10,997 bases of DNA from Prevotella sp. UBA3837 (GCA_002392835.1 DGHX01000128.1:825-11821), one strand, 5' to 3'; numbered from the stretch's first letter, positions 1 to 6,122 are shown. A program made the numbers and translations. Notes: generated by a model not told the origin, from the letters alone.

Positions 1-19
1 TGGGGTCACTAACTTTAGC

Positions 20-42
20 AAAAAACATTCTACACAGAATGT
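20..42 (-). terminator. Intrinsic terminator-like hairpin, leftward
   Basis: A perfect inverted repeat has arms ACATTCT (25-31) and AGAATGT (36-42) and an ACAC loop. Read on the minus strand it is followed by a run of six T residues (complement of 20-25), which is the layout of a Rho-independent terminator for leftward transcription. No leftward gene is visible in 43-669, so its client is unknown. It may end a non-coding transcript, or it may simply be a boundary palindrome. Confidence 0.45.
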
Positions 43-47
43 CGCAG

Positions 48-55
48 TATCTTTG
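48..55 (+). promoter_or_regulatory. TAnnTTTG-like -7 box
   Basis: TATCTTTG matches the Bacteroidota primary-sigma -7 consensus TAnnTTTG. No TTTG -33 element sits at the usual distance. Transcription starting just downstream would run directly into the hairpin at 59-87, and no gene follows, so this may be a chance match or a remnant. Confidence 0.3.
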
Positions 56-57
56 CC

Positions 58-105
58 GCTCATGCGCGCACGGGATACGCGCGTGAGGGTTTTTTTGGTT
101 GCACC
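58..105 (+). repeat. Left arm of 48-bp imperfect inverted repeat
   Basis: This 48-bp arm matches the reverse complement of 485-532 at 42 of 48 positions by hand alignment, with no gaps. The arm is made of a GC-rich hairpin, a T-run, and then GGTTGCACC at its inner end. Two of the differences change a hairpin pair between a Watson-Crick pair and a G-T wobble, so the stem survives in both arms. The pair encloses a repeat-filled stretch that has no convincing coding sequence. Confidence 0.85.
59..96 (+). terminator. Intrinsic terminator within the left arm
   Basis: The stem CTCATGCGCG (59-68) pairs with CGCGCGTGAG (78-87) over ten base pairs with one G-T wobble. It has a 9-nt loop and is followed, after GG, by seven T residues (90-96). 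This is a textbook Rho-independent terminator facing right, into the element. It would stop rightward transcripts arriving from outside the window. Confidence 0.75.
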
Positions 106-129
106 GGATTTGGTTGCACCGGATTTGGT
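97..129 (+). repeat. 15-bp tandem repeat, two copies
   Basis: The unit GGTTGCACCGGATTT occurs at 97-111 and 112-126, followed by a partial third copy (GGT). The unit begins inside the left inverted-repeat arm. Its GGTTGCACC core is itself a short palindrome (GGT-TGC-ACC), and the right arm carries one inverted copy as GGTGCAACC (485-493). Confidence 0.85.
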
Positions 130-211
130 GGAGGGTGACGGGTGGAGGGAGGATAGTTGAGAAAACAATGGGGGCGCCAGAGGAAAAATCCCACGCCGGA
201 AATTTTCCTGC

Positions 212-337
212 GCGGCCCTCTCATAAAAATCCCAGGGCCTGGGACAAAAAAAAGCGGCCCTCTCATGAAAATCCCAGGGCCTGGGACAAAAAAATGCGGG
301 CCTCTTATGAAAAAATGCGGGCCTCTCGTGAAGATTT
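212..337 (+). repeat. 42-bp tandem repeat with TCCCAGGGCCTGGGA palindrome
   Basis: Units begin with GCGGCCCTCT or a close variant at 212, 254, 296 and 317, giving periods of 42, 42 and 21. The first two are full length and contain the palindrome TCCCAGGGCCTGGGA (230-244 and 272-286), followed by C and seven or eight A residues. The third is truncated to 21 bp. The fourth diverges after its first 15 bp and carries a TTCCC/GGGAA hairpin near 335-348. A degenerate related stretch lies just before, around 181-211. On the minus strand each palindrome is followed by five T residues (the complement of the A run before it), so the units could act as weak leftward terminators. There are no unique spacers, so this is not CRISPR. 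Confidence 0.8.
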
Positions 338-365
338 CCCGCGTGGGAATTTACATCATGGGACT

Positions 366-464
366 CGACTGGATTTGCAATCCAGTCGCGATGGGTATTA
401 GCATTTGCAATGCGATAATCGGACTGCAAGTCCTTATATTCGGTGCGGCCGGATTGCAAATCCG
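366..464. repeat. Symmetric cluster of four TGCA-core palindromes
   Basis: There are four inverted repeats. The first is 366-388, with ten-base arms CGACTGGATT and AATCCAGTCG around TGC. The second is 401-413 (GCATT-TGC-AATGC). The third is 421-433 (GGACT-GCA-AGTCC). The fourth is 450-464 (CGGATT-GCA-AATCCG). The arms differ in sequence but each still pairs. The first two have a TGC centre and the last two the inverse, GCA. Centres lie at 377, 407, 427 and 457, so the set is mirror-symmetric about 417. The sequence GGATTTGCAATCC at 371-383 recurs exactly inverted at 451-463. This arrangement resembles BIMEs, which are paired inverted REP palindromes. Confidence 0.8.
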
Positions 465-484
465 ACCGAGCTGCCGCCTCCGTC

Positions 485-532
485 GGTGCAACCAAAAAAC
501 CGCTCACGCGCGTGTCGCGTGCGCGCGTAAGC
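485..532 (-). repeat. Right arm of 48-bp imperfect inverted repeat
   Basis: This is the inverted partner of 58-105, with 42 of 48 positions identical after reverse complementing. Its inner end is GGTGCAACC and its outer part is the GC-rich hairpin. Immediately outside it lies a small AT-rich palindrome, TATCAT-A-ATGATA (536-548), which has no counterpart next to the left arm. Confidence 0.85.
494..531 (-). terminator. Intrinsic terminator within the right arm
   Basis: On the minus strand, CTTACGCGCG pairs with CGCGCGTGAG over ten base pairs (522-531 with 503-512, one T-G wobble). It has a 9-nt loop and then CGG and six T residues (complement of 494-499). It faces left, into the element, mirroring the terminator at 59-96. 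Together the two would stop transcription entering from either side. Confidence 0.7.
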
Positions 533-639
533 ATTATCATAATGATAGCTGAACGATTACGGCCGCTTCCTCTACTGCTAAAATAACATAAAATACAGCA
601 GTTTTCATTCAAAAGAATGGTAATGCGGACTTTTTTGAC

Positions 640-647
640 TATTTTTG
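640..647 (+). promoter_or_regulatory. -7 box for the hydrolase operon
   Basis: TATTTTTG fits the Bacteroidota -7 consensus TAnnTTTG and lies 22 bp before the ATG at 670, giving a leader of roughly 15 nt. No clear TTTG -33 element is seen at the usual spacing. It is the best placed promoter for the three-gene operon that follows. Confidence 0.5.
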
Positions 648-669
648 CAATCGTTTAAGGACTACGAAT

Positions 670-1968
670 ATGAGACGTACAAGAGTTATATGCCAAATAA
701 GCGAGGCCATCAGGAAGCTGAAAACCCGTTGCCTCATCACCACGCTGCTCATGATGCTGGCAGCGCCGGCGGTGGCCCAGGAGGCACTGCTCGGCTCGTG
801 GACCGGCAAGCTGAACATCATGGGCCTGCAGCAGCTGACCCTGGTGCTGCATCTGCAACAGGCCGAGGGCGAGGTGAAGGCCACGCTCGACAGCCCCGAC
901 CAGAGCGTGAGGGGCATAGCGGCCACTACCGACTACCTGAGCGACGACTCGGTGGCCGTGCGTGTGCCCATGCTCGGCGCCAGCCTGCGTGCAAGACTGG
1001 GCGGCGGCCGCCTCGAGGGCACCTTCACCCAGCGCGGCATGTCCTTCCCTATAGCACTGGACAAAGGCGAAGAGACGGTGCGACGCCCGCAGACCCCCGC
1101 GCCCCCCTACCCCTACGTCACCAAGGAGGTGAGCTTCAGCAACATGGCCGACAGCGCCACCCTGGCAGGCACGCTCACCTATCCGCAGGGCTTCGACACC
1201 ATGACAGCGGGCAGCGTGCCCGTGGTGCTGATGGTGAGCGGCAGCGGACAGCAGAACCGCGACGAGGAGCTCTTCGACCACAAGCCCTTCCTGGTCATCG
1301 CCGACTACCTGGCCCGCCACGGCATCGCCTCGCTGCGCTACGACGACCGCGCCACGGGGGCATCAACAGGGGGCGACGTGCGCAACGCCACCACACAGCA
1401 CTTCATGCGCGACGCCAGTGCGGGCATCAGCTTCCTGCGCCGGCAGAAGGACTTCGGCCCCGTGGGCTGCCTGGGCCACAGCGAGGGCGGCACCATCGCC
1501 TTCATGCTCGGAGCACGCGGCGAGGCCGACTTCATCGTTGCGCTGGCGGCACCCGGCGTGAAGGGCGACACGCTGCTGGCAGCACAGGTGAACAGCATCA
1601 TGCAGCAGTCGGGCATGGTGCCCACTATGACCGCCGCCCTCTACCGGCAGCAGCGGGCCGTCAAGCAGTCGCCATGGCTGCAATGGTTCACAGACTATGA
1701 CCCCTCGGCCGACATCAGCCACACGCGCTGCCCCGTCTTCGCCCTGAACGGCGACCGCGACCGCCAGGTCACGGCCCCGCTGAACCCCGACGCCATACGG
1801 CGCCTGCTGCCACCCACGGAGCACAACCAGGTTAAGACGTATGCCGGGCTGAACCACCTGTTCCAGCACTGCACCACCGGGCTGCCCGCAGAATACCGCC
1901 AGACGGAAGAGACCATAGCCCCCGAGGTGCTGAGCGACGTGGCCGGCTGGATAAACGCCCTGCCGTGA
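670..1968 (+). CDS. Secreted alpha/beta hydrolase (S33/acyl-hydrolase-like)
   Basis: The 432-residue protein is probably a periplasmic or exported serine hydrolase (esterase or peptidase) whose substrate cannot be told from sequence. Residues 1-36 form a signal peptide with an unusually long basic N-region, a hydrophobic core at about 21-34 and an AVA|Q cleavage site. Residues about 38-130 form a beta-rich N-terminal domain with an LDSPDQ motif, a layout common in Bacteroidota hydrolases. The alpha/beta hydrolase fold follows, with a GSGQQNRDE loop that probably forms the oxyanion region. The nucleophile elbow is GHSEGG (Ser271), the acid is Asp364 in GDRDRQV and the base is His396 in GLNHLF. 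The triad is complete. The ATG at 670 is chosen because it retains the basic N-region; a later start at Met28 or Met29 would lose it. It is followed 49 bp later by the lipoprotein gene, so it is probably first in an operon. Confidence 0.88.
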   Translation: MRRTRVICQISEAIRKLKTRCLITTLLMMLAAPAVAQEALLGSWTGKLNIMGLQQLTLVLHLQQAEGEVKATLDSPDQSVRGIAATTDYLSDDSVAVRVPMLGASLRARLGGGRLEGTFTQRGMSFPIALDKGEETVRRPQTPAPPYPYVTKEVSFSNMADSATLAGTLTYPQGFDTMTAGSVPVVLMVSGSGQQNRDEELFDHKPFLVIADYLARHGIASLRYDDRATGASTGGDVRNATTQHFMRDASAGISFLRRQKDFGPVGCLGHSEGGTIAFMLGARGEADFIVALAAPGVKGDTLLAAQVNSIMQQSGMVPTMTAALYRQQRAVKQSPWLQWFTDYDPSADISHTRCPVFALNGDRDRQVTAPLNPDAIRRLLPPTEHNQVKTYAGLNHLFQHCTTGLPAEYRQTEETIAPEVLSDVAGWINALP

Positions 1969-2017
1969 CGGTAGCGACAGGACGAACCTTGCGGAAGGCA
2001 AACAAAAAAAAAATGAC

Positions 2018-2506
2018 ATGGACATGAAACGAGGAATCATCATCATGGCGGCAGGCCTGCTGTTGCTGGGCTGCGCCACACAACAGGAGCGGGCCGAGCG
2101 GCGCGAGCTGACGCGACGGGCCGTGGAGCAGGCCGTGGCCGACCGGCAGCTGCGCATAGACGTGACGTCGATGAGCACCATGCGCTACGGCACACGCATG
2201 GTGACCAGCGACTTCTTCCTGCGGCTGCACGGCGACACGCTGCAGAGCTACCTGCCCTACCTGGGACAGGCCTACCAGGCGCCGATGGCCTCGCCCGCAC
2301 GCGGGCTGAACTTCGAGGAGCGCATAGCACGCCTGACGGAGAGCCGCCCGAAGGCCGACCAGGTGCGGCTGGACATCGACGTGAAGACCGACGAGGACAC
2401 CTACCACTACATCGTCGACATCTTCAACACGGGCAAGGCCGACATCAGGGTGATGTCGCAGCACCGCGATGCCATCAGCTTCAACGGCGACTGCCAGCTG
2501 CCATAA
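2018..2506 (+). CDS. DUF4251-like lipoprotein
   Basis: This 162-residue protein has a short basic N-terminus, a hydrophobic stretch and a lipobox ending LLLGC, with Cys19 the predicted acylated residue, so it should be a membrane-anchored lipoprotein. The mature part has the pattern I associate with the Bacteroidota DUF4251 family: 'LQSYLPYLGQAYQAP' in the middle and a C-terminal beta-hairpin ending in 'HRDAISFNG'. The function of that family is not known to me. Translation may start at 2018 or at the in-frame ATG at 2024 (MKRG...), and both leave the lipobox intact. The start is preceded by a run of ten A residues. The gene ends 4 bp before the cation transporter start, so the two are almost certainly co-transcribed. 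Confidence 0.85.
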   Translation: MDMKRGIIIMAAGLLLLGCATQQERAERRELTRRAVEQAVADRQLRIDVTSMSTMRYGTRMVTSDFFLRLHGDTLQSYLPYLGQAYQAPMASPARGLNFEERIARLTESRPKADQVRLDIDVKTDEDTYHYIVDIFNTGKADIRVMSQHRDAISFNGDCQLP

Positions 2507-2510
2507 AGCC

Positions 2511-3614
2511 ATGGACAGAAACAGACAAATCATACGCACCAGCCTGGTGGGCATGGGCGCCAACGTGCTGCTGGCCGCCTTCAAGGCACTGGTGGGCCTG
2601 CTGGCGGGCTCCATCGCCATTGTGATGGACGCGGTGAACAACCTGAGCGATGCCCTCTCGTCGGTCATCACCATCGTGGGCACCAAGCTGTCAGAGCGTC
2701 CTGCCGACCACGAGCACCCCTACGGCCACGGCCGCATAGAGTATTTCAGCGCCATCATCATTGCCGTGATCGTGCTGGTGGCCGGCGTGGCCTCGCTGAC
2801 GGAGTCGGTGAAGAAGATTGTGCACCCCACGGAGCCGTCGTACACCACGCTGACGCTGACCGTCATCATCGTGGCCATCGTGGTGAAGCTGCTGCTGGGG
2901 CGCTATGTAAAGGGCATGGGCCGAAGGCTGAAGAGCGACGCGCTGACGGCCAGCGGCGCCGATGCCCTCTTCGACGCCGTGGTGACGCTGTCGACGCTCG
3001 TCTCGGCGGGCATCATGCTCCTGTGGGGCGTCAACCTCGACGGCATCTTCGGCACCGTCATCTCGCTGGTCATCATCAAGGCGGGCTACGACATGCTGGC
3101 CTCGCCCATCAACGAGCTGCTGGGCAGCCGCATATCGCCGCAGTTCGTGGCACAGCTGAAGCAAGAGGTGATGAGCTTCCCGGGGGTGTACGGTGTGTTC
3201 GACATCATCATGAACAGCTACGGCCCCGACACCACCATCGGCTCGCTGCACGTGAACGTGCCCGACACGATGACGGCACGCGACATTCACCAGCTGACGC
3301 GCAGCATTGCACAGCGCGTGTACGAGAAGTTCCACGTCATACTCACCGTGGGCATCTACGCCGTGCACACCGACACCAGCGGCGTGGGACGGCTGCAGCG
3401 CGACGTGATGGACTTCGTGGCGCAGCACGCGCAGGTGCTGCAGGTGCATGCTTTCTTCTACTACGAGGACCAGCGCCTCATCAGCATCGATGTGGTGCCC
3501 ACCGACGACGTCGCCGACGGCACCGCCTTCCAGCAGGCCCTGACGGCCGAGCTGCACGAGCGGTTCCCCGGCTATGAGTTCCAGCTCGTCATAGACCACA
3601 ACTACAGCGAATAA
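2511..3614 (+). CDS. Cation diffusion facilitator, Mn-type site, extra C-terminal domain
   Basis: This 367-residue inner-membrane metal efflux protein belongs to the CDF family, whose members are usually proton antiporters for divalent cations. Six membrane segments are visible at about 10-32, 33-57, 79-100, 113-131, 150-173 and 178-198. The transport site would be N43-x3-D47 in segment 2 and D151-x3-D155 in segment 5. Zinc CDFs usually carry HxxxD/HxxxD or DxxxD/HxxxD. An NxxxD/DxxxD site is what I recall for manganese exporters such as pneumococcal MntE, so Mn is the likeliest substrate (inference). The loop motif DHEHPYGHGRIEY (66-78) is the classic CDF signature. After the normal cytoplasmic dimerisation domain (about 207-288) there is a further domain of about 75 residues (292-367) that looks like a second copy. 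The start at 2511 is chosen over an upstream in-frame ATG at 2469 because that one overlaps the lipoprotein gene. Confidence 0.93.
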   Translation: MDRNRQIIRTSLVGMGANVLLAAFKALVGLLAGSIAIVMDAVNNLSDALSSVITIVGTKLSERPADHEHPYGHGRIEYFSAIIIAVIVLVAGVASLTESVKKIVHPTEPSYTTLTLTVIIVAIVVKLLLGRYVKGMGRRLKSDALTASGADALFDAVVTLSTLVSAGIMLLWGVNLDGIFGTVISLVIIKAGYDMLASPINELLGSRISPQFVAQLKQEVMSFPGVYGVFDIIMNSYGPDTTIGSLHVNVPDTMTARDIHQLTRSIAQRVYEKFHVILTVGIYAVHTDTSGVGRLQRDVMDFVAQHAQVLQVHAFFYYEDQRLISIDVVPTDDVADGTAFQQALTAELHERFPGYEFQLVIDHNYSE

Positions 3615-3624
3615 TCCTTGCGTG

Positions 3625-3641
3625 GGCGCCCCTTCAGCGCC
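3625..3641. terminator. Possible shared hairpin between convergent genes
   Basis: GGCGC (3625-3629) can pair with GCGCC (3637-3641) in the 19-bp gap and first bases of the convergent gene end. It lies where a bidirectional terminator would be expected. There is no T-run on either strand, so it is weak. Confidence 0.2.
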
Positions 3642-5880
3642 GCACCACCTTCCTCACGCTGCCATCGGCCTGCCTGACAATGACCAGGCCCGGCCGACGG
3701 CCGGCGGGCAGCTGCGTGCCGCTGAGCGAGAAGATGCCCGGGGTGGAGAAGCCGGTGGACGGAGCCTCACGGACAGCAGGGCTGCTGATGCCAGCCAGGT
3801 CGGCAGCAGGCTTCAGCGCAGCCAGGGCCATGATGGCGGCGTAGGCCGTGGAGGCACTGCTGACGGTGAGCGACTCCAGCTGACGGTCGGCATCGACGGG
3901 CACGGAGAAGCTGAACAGGCAGTAGTGGTTGTCGCTGCTGTAGCTGTTGCTGCCGCGCCAGATGTTGCCCAGCGCCGTGACGGCCTCGGTGCCGTCGAGG
4001 CGGGCCGTGGGCACCGACCAGTCGCGAATGTCGTACATGCCGGCGTCGGTGGTGGTGCCGTCGGCGTAGTTCAGCCGTATGTTCACCGTCGACTGTCCGT
4101 TACCGCTGGTGGCCAGCACGAAGAGCTCGTGCGTGGCTATGGGCAGCACAAGGCGCAGCGTGCCCTGCTCGCCGTAGCTGCGCAGGCTGAGGGCGCCGGG
4201 CTGGTCGTAGGGTGCCAGCAGGAAGGTGGCGTGCTCGTTCTCGGTGGTAATGAGGCGGCTGGCGGGCAGCCCGCCGCGGCTGCGCAGCAGGGCGGCATAG
4301 AAGGCACGGTCAGAGCCGTCGACGGTGGCCGAGGTGTAGGTGGCGGCGGGCAGCGACTCGGCCACGATGTCGGCATTCCAGCCCTCAGCCACCTCCACGG
4401 GCTCCGTCTCCACCCGTCGCGGCGGCAGCAGGTGCTTGTCCAGGAACTGCAGGCGGCGGCGCGTCCACGTCTTCAGGTAGTTCACGGCGTCGGCATAGTC
4501 CTCGGCATAGTAGGGTATGGGCCAGATGTAGCTGCGGTCGCTGATGCCCCAGGCCTGCTCGTTGCGCTGCGCAGCGCCGCCGCTGGTGATGAGGGTGGCC
4601 AGCGAGTCGATGGTGTGCATCAGCCGCACGTCGCTGTGGTTGCCCTGGCGGTACTGCTGCCAGCGCTGCTTCATGGCGCTCGTGTAGGCGGTGTCCTGCA
4701 GCATGCGGTACCAGTAGAAGGGCACGGGGCAGTCGTCCCAGGGGAAGTTCAGGTTCAGCTCATACTGCCAGCGGTCGGTCTGCTGTCCGTCGTAGTAGTT
4801 GGCGTTGCCCCAGGCAATGTTGAAGTCCCAGAGCGTGGTACGCCATCGGCTGTCGGTGCCCAGTGCCTCGGCGTGGTGCTGGCTGTACTTATAGAGATGT
4901 GTGCTCAGGCGGTAGCCGTCGATGTTCATCGACAGTTCGGTGGCCAGCATGTAGTCGATGAACGACTGCACGTCTATCTGCTTGCGATAGCCGCCGTCGG
5001 GCTGCTGCCAGTCGTCGGCCATGAACGCGGCCTCCATGCGGTTCACCTCGCTCTGCAGCGCCTGCCGCGTGTAGGCAGGCAGCGTGGCGAAGTCCTCGTC
5101 GGCGGGGTCCTCATACTCATACTTGATGTCGTACTGCTGTGCCACGCGGCTGCCGTCGAGGCTCTGCCAGGGCTTGTAGCGCGAGGCGAAATAGGGGTCG
5201 TAGCCGTGGTCCACGGCCACATGGTAGTCGCCGGTGAGGTCGCCCTCGTAGGTGCCGGGGTCGTCGAGTCCGAGGCGGTGCTTGCCCTTCGACACGCGCT
5301 CGGAGAGCAGGTAGACGCCGTAGTAGGTGCCGTCGATGAACACCTCGCAGAGCCTCATGCGGGGCACCCAGCGGAACCAGGGGCGGGCCAGCTCCATGGA
5401 GAGCACGTCGCGCAGCATGGTCTGGTCGCACCACGGCGCTATGAAGCACCACTTGTTGTCCTTGGGCATGCCCAGCAGCGCCACCTTCTGCTTGGCGCCG
5501 CCGTAGTCGGGCAGCACGTTGCTCTCCAGCGTGCGCAGCGCCAGCGGCTTCTTGTCGCTCTCGCTGAACGAGCTGTTGCCGCGGTACTTCAGCGCTATCC
5601 AGCCCTCGTAGTCCACATGCTGGCCCGGGTGGGCCACGGTGTCGGCATAGTTCAGGTGCCCGTCGCCGTTGTGCACAATCTTCATCTTCGCCAGGATGTA
5701 GCGGTCGCGCTGAATCATGCGGCCGCCGGGGTTGATGAACACGATGGGCAGGTTGGTGTGCTCCACCCGCACCGTGGCGTCGCGCAGCAGGCCGCGGTAG
5801 TTGTCGCTGCGCTGGGCATCGGCAGGCAGCAGGCCGGTCAGGCCCAGCAGCAGGGTGAGCAGTATCAGGTTACGCTTCAT
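3634..5880 (-). CDS. Secreted CotH-kinase-family protein with C-terminal sorting-like tail
   Basis: This 748-residue exported protein has a signal peptide at 1-22 (ADA|Q). Residues about 40-75 (LPIVFIN...) are an N-terminal strand region typical of Bacteroidota CotH proteins. The CotH kinase-like domain spans about 95-485. Visible motifs are YRGNSS (99-104), KK at 110-111, a NKWCF...CDQTMLRD block (142-158), FIDGTYYGVYLLSERV (181-196), NIDGYR (319-324) and WDFNIAWGN (351-359). In spore-coat CotH, this fold is an atypical protein kinase; the role of bacterial non-spore members is poorly known. The usual metal-binding WDFD appears here as WDFN. A beta-rich region (about 500-690) follows. The last 35 or so residues (GIFSLSGTQL ... 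GLVIV ... KVVRR) resemble a type IX secretion C-terminal signal. The start at 5880 is chosen because upstream in-frame ATG 5964 precedes the promoter and would bury the signal peptide. The gene is convergent with the CDF gene, 19 bp apart. Confidence 0.88.
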   Translation of the reverse strand: MKRNLILLTLLLGLTGLLPADAQRSDNYRGLLRDATVRVEHTNLPIVFINPGGRMIQRDRYILAKMKIVHNGDGHLNYADTVAHPGQHVDYEGWIALKYRGNSSFSESDKKPLALRTLESNVLPDYGGAKQKVALLGMPKDNKWCFIAPWCDQTMLRDVLSMELARPWFRWVPRMRLCEVFIDGTYYGVYLLSERVSKGKHRLGLDDPGTYEGDLTGDYHVAVDHGYDPYFASRYKPWQSLDGSRVAQQYDIKYEYEDPADEDFATLPAYTRQALQSEVNRMEAAFMADDWQQPDGGYRKQIDVQSFIDYMLATELSMNIDGYRLSTHLYKYSQHHAEALGTDSRWRTTLWDFNIAWGNANYYDGQQTDRWQYELNLNFPWDDCPVPFYWYRMLQDTAYTSAMKQRWQQYRQGNHSDVRLMHTIDSLATLITSGGAAQRNEQAWGISDRSYIWPIPYYAEDYADAVNYLKTWTRRRLQFLDKHLLPPRRVETEPVEVAEGWNADIVAESLPAATYTSATVDGSDRAFYAALLRSRGGLPASRLITTENEHATFLLAPYDQPGALSLRSYGEQGTLRLVLPIATHELFVLATSGNGQSTVNIRLNYADGTTTDAGMYDIRDWSVPTARLDGTEAVTALGNIWRGSNSYSSDNHYCLFSFSVPVDADRQLESLTVSSASTAYAAIMALAALKPAADLAGISSPAVREAPSTGFSTPGIFSLSGTQLPAGRRPGLVIVRQADGSVRKVVRR

Positions 5881-5907
5881 GGTTTTCTTACTTTGGTTTT
5901 TACGCTG

Positions 5908-5915
5908 CAAAGTTA
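5908..5915 (-). promoter_or_regulatory. -7 box for the CotH-like gene
   Basis: On the minus strand, TAACTTTG matches TAnnTTTG and lies 27 bp upstream of the ATG at 5880, implying a leader of roughly 20 nt. No good TTTG -33 element is present at 19-21 bp; a GTTAG lies slightly further upstream. The leader is A-rich, as usual for Bacteroidota starts. Confidence 0.6.
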
Positions 5916-6012
5916 CATCTTTTTTCGCGCATACGCTAACACTCAGCCGCTTTTCTGCCGCCAATCAAAGCCCGCGAGGGGGTGTTTGCGGGCCGGAAGG
6001 CCGAATATTCCT

Positions 6013-6021
6013 GTTATACAA
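6013..6021 (+). promoter_or_regulatory. Distal GTTATACAA site, GH76 promoter
   Basis: GTTATACAA is shared exactly with 10238-10246 upstream of susC. Its TTATACA starts 66 bp before the proximal TTATACA of this promoter and 109 bp before the -7 box. With the next base it forms GTT-ATAC-AAC, so it is partly palindromic. It also lies about 98 bp upstream of the -7 box of the divergent CotH-like gene and could serve both directions. Confidence 0.45.
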
Positions 6022-6045
6022 CTGGCCGTCTGCAGATGCGCAAAG

Positions 6046-6060
6046 TGCTGACTGTCAGCA
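6046..6060. promoter_or_regulatory. Perfect 7-bp palindrome between the two sites
   Basis: TGCTGAC-T-GTCAGCA is a perfect inverted repeat with a single central base, placed between the distal and proximal TTATACA sites. It may be an operator or a short hairpin. No equivalent sequence is seen in the susC promoter, although a different perfect palindrome (ACTGAT-A-ATCAGT, 10272-10284) sits in the corresponding place there. Confidence 0.3.
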
Positions 6061-6079
6061 GATATAAGCTGATACGCCA

Positions 6080-6088
6080 TTATACATT
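6080..6088 (+). promoter_or_regulatory. Proximal TTATACATT site, GH76 promoter
   Basis: TTATACATT is shared exactly with 10315-10323 upstream of susC. In both promoters its first base is 43 bp before the first base of the TAnnTTTG box. That position, just upstream of the -33 region, is where an activator would bind. Confidence 0.5.
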
Positions 6089-6122
6089 TCCCATTTTGCT
6101 TCGCACTTTGCCGCTAATTGTG

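Larger units (their letters stand above)
58..532. other. 475-bp non-coding element bounded by inverted repeats
   Basis: The stretch is bounded by 48-bp inverted arms that each carry an inward-facing terminator. Inside are, in order, a 15-bp tandem repeat, a 42-bp tandem repeat with palindromes, and four TGCA-centred palindromes. Open reading frames cross it (about 99-401 and 157-552 rightward, 60-266 leftward). They encode only the translated repeats, look nothing like each other, and have no resemblance to a known family. I treat the whole as non-coding. It could be a non-autonomous mobile element, a REP/BIME-like intergenic repeat cluster, or a structured RNA locus. No target-site duplication is apparent: 49-57 and 533-541 do not match. 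Confidence 0.55.

Noticed and set aside
212..337. CRISPR array
   Set aside because: The repeats are directly abutting with no unique spacers, the units are degenerate, and no cas gene is present.
366..464. tRNA-Cys or tRNA fragments
   Set aside because: GGATTGCAAATCC resembles the tRNA-Cys anticodon arm, including the GCA centre, but no acceptor, D or T arms flank any of the four palindromes.
58..532. Insertion sequence
   Set aside because: There is no transposase ORF inside and no flanking direct duplication that I can see. At most it is a non-autonomous element.
99..552. Overlapping ORFs of 100 and 131 codons across the repeat region, and a leftward 68-codon ORF at 60-266
   Set aside because: They encode translated tandem repeats in several frames, which stay open because the repeat length is divisible by three. 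There is no start signal or recognisable domain, and the DNA is explained by hairpins and repeats.
645..1700. Rightward 351-codon ORF overlapping the hydrolase
   Set aside because: It is an out-of-frame Arg/Gly/His-rich translation of the hydrolase DNA. The hydrolase frame has a complete catalytic triad.
3622..6051. Very long rightward ORF (809 codons) opposite the CotH-like gene
   Set aside because: The translation is Val/Ala/Gly/His/Gln-rich low complexity, typical of the antisense of GC-rich coding DNA. The minus strand has a signal peptide, CotH motifs and a promoter, and the ORF would run across the minus-strand promoter.
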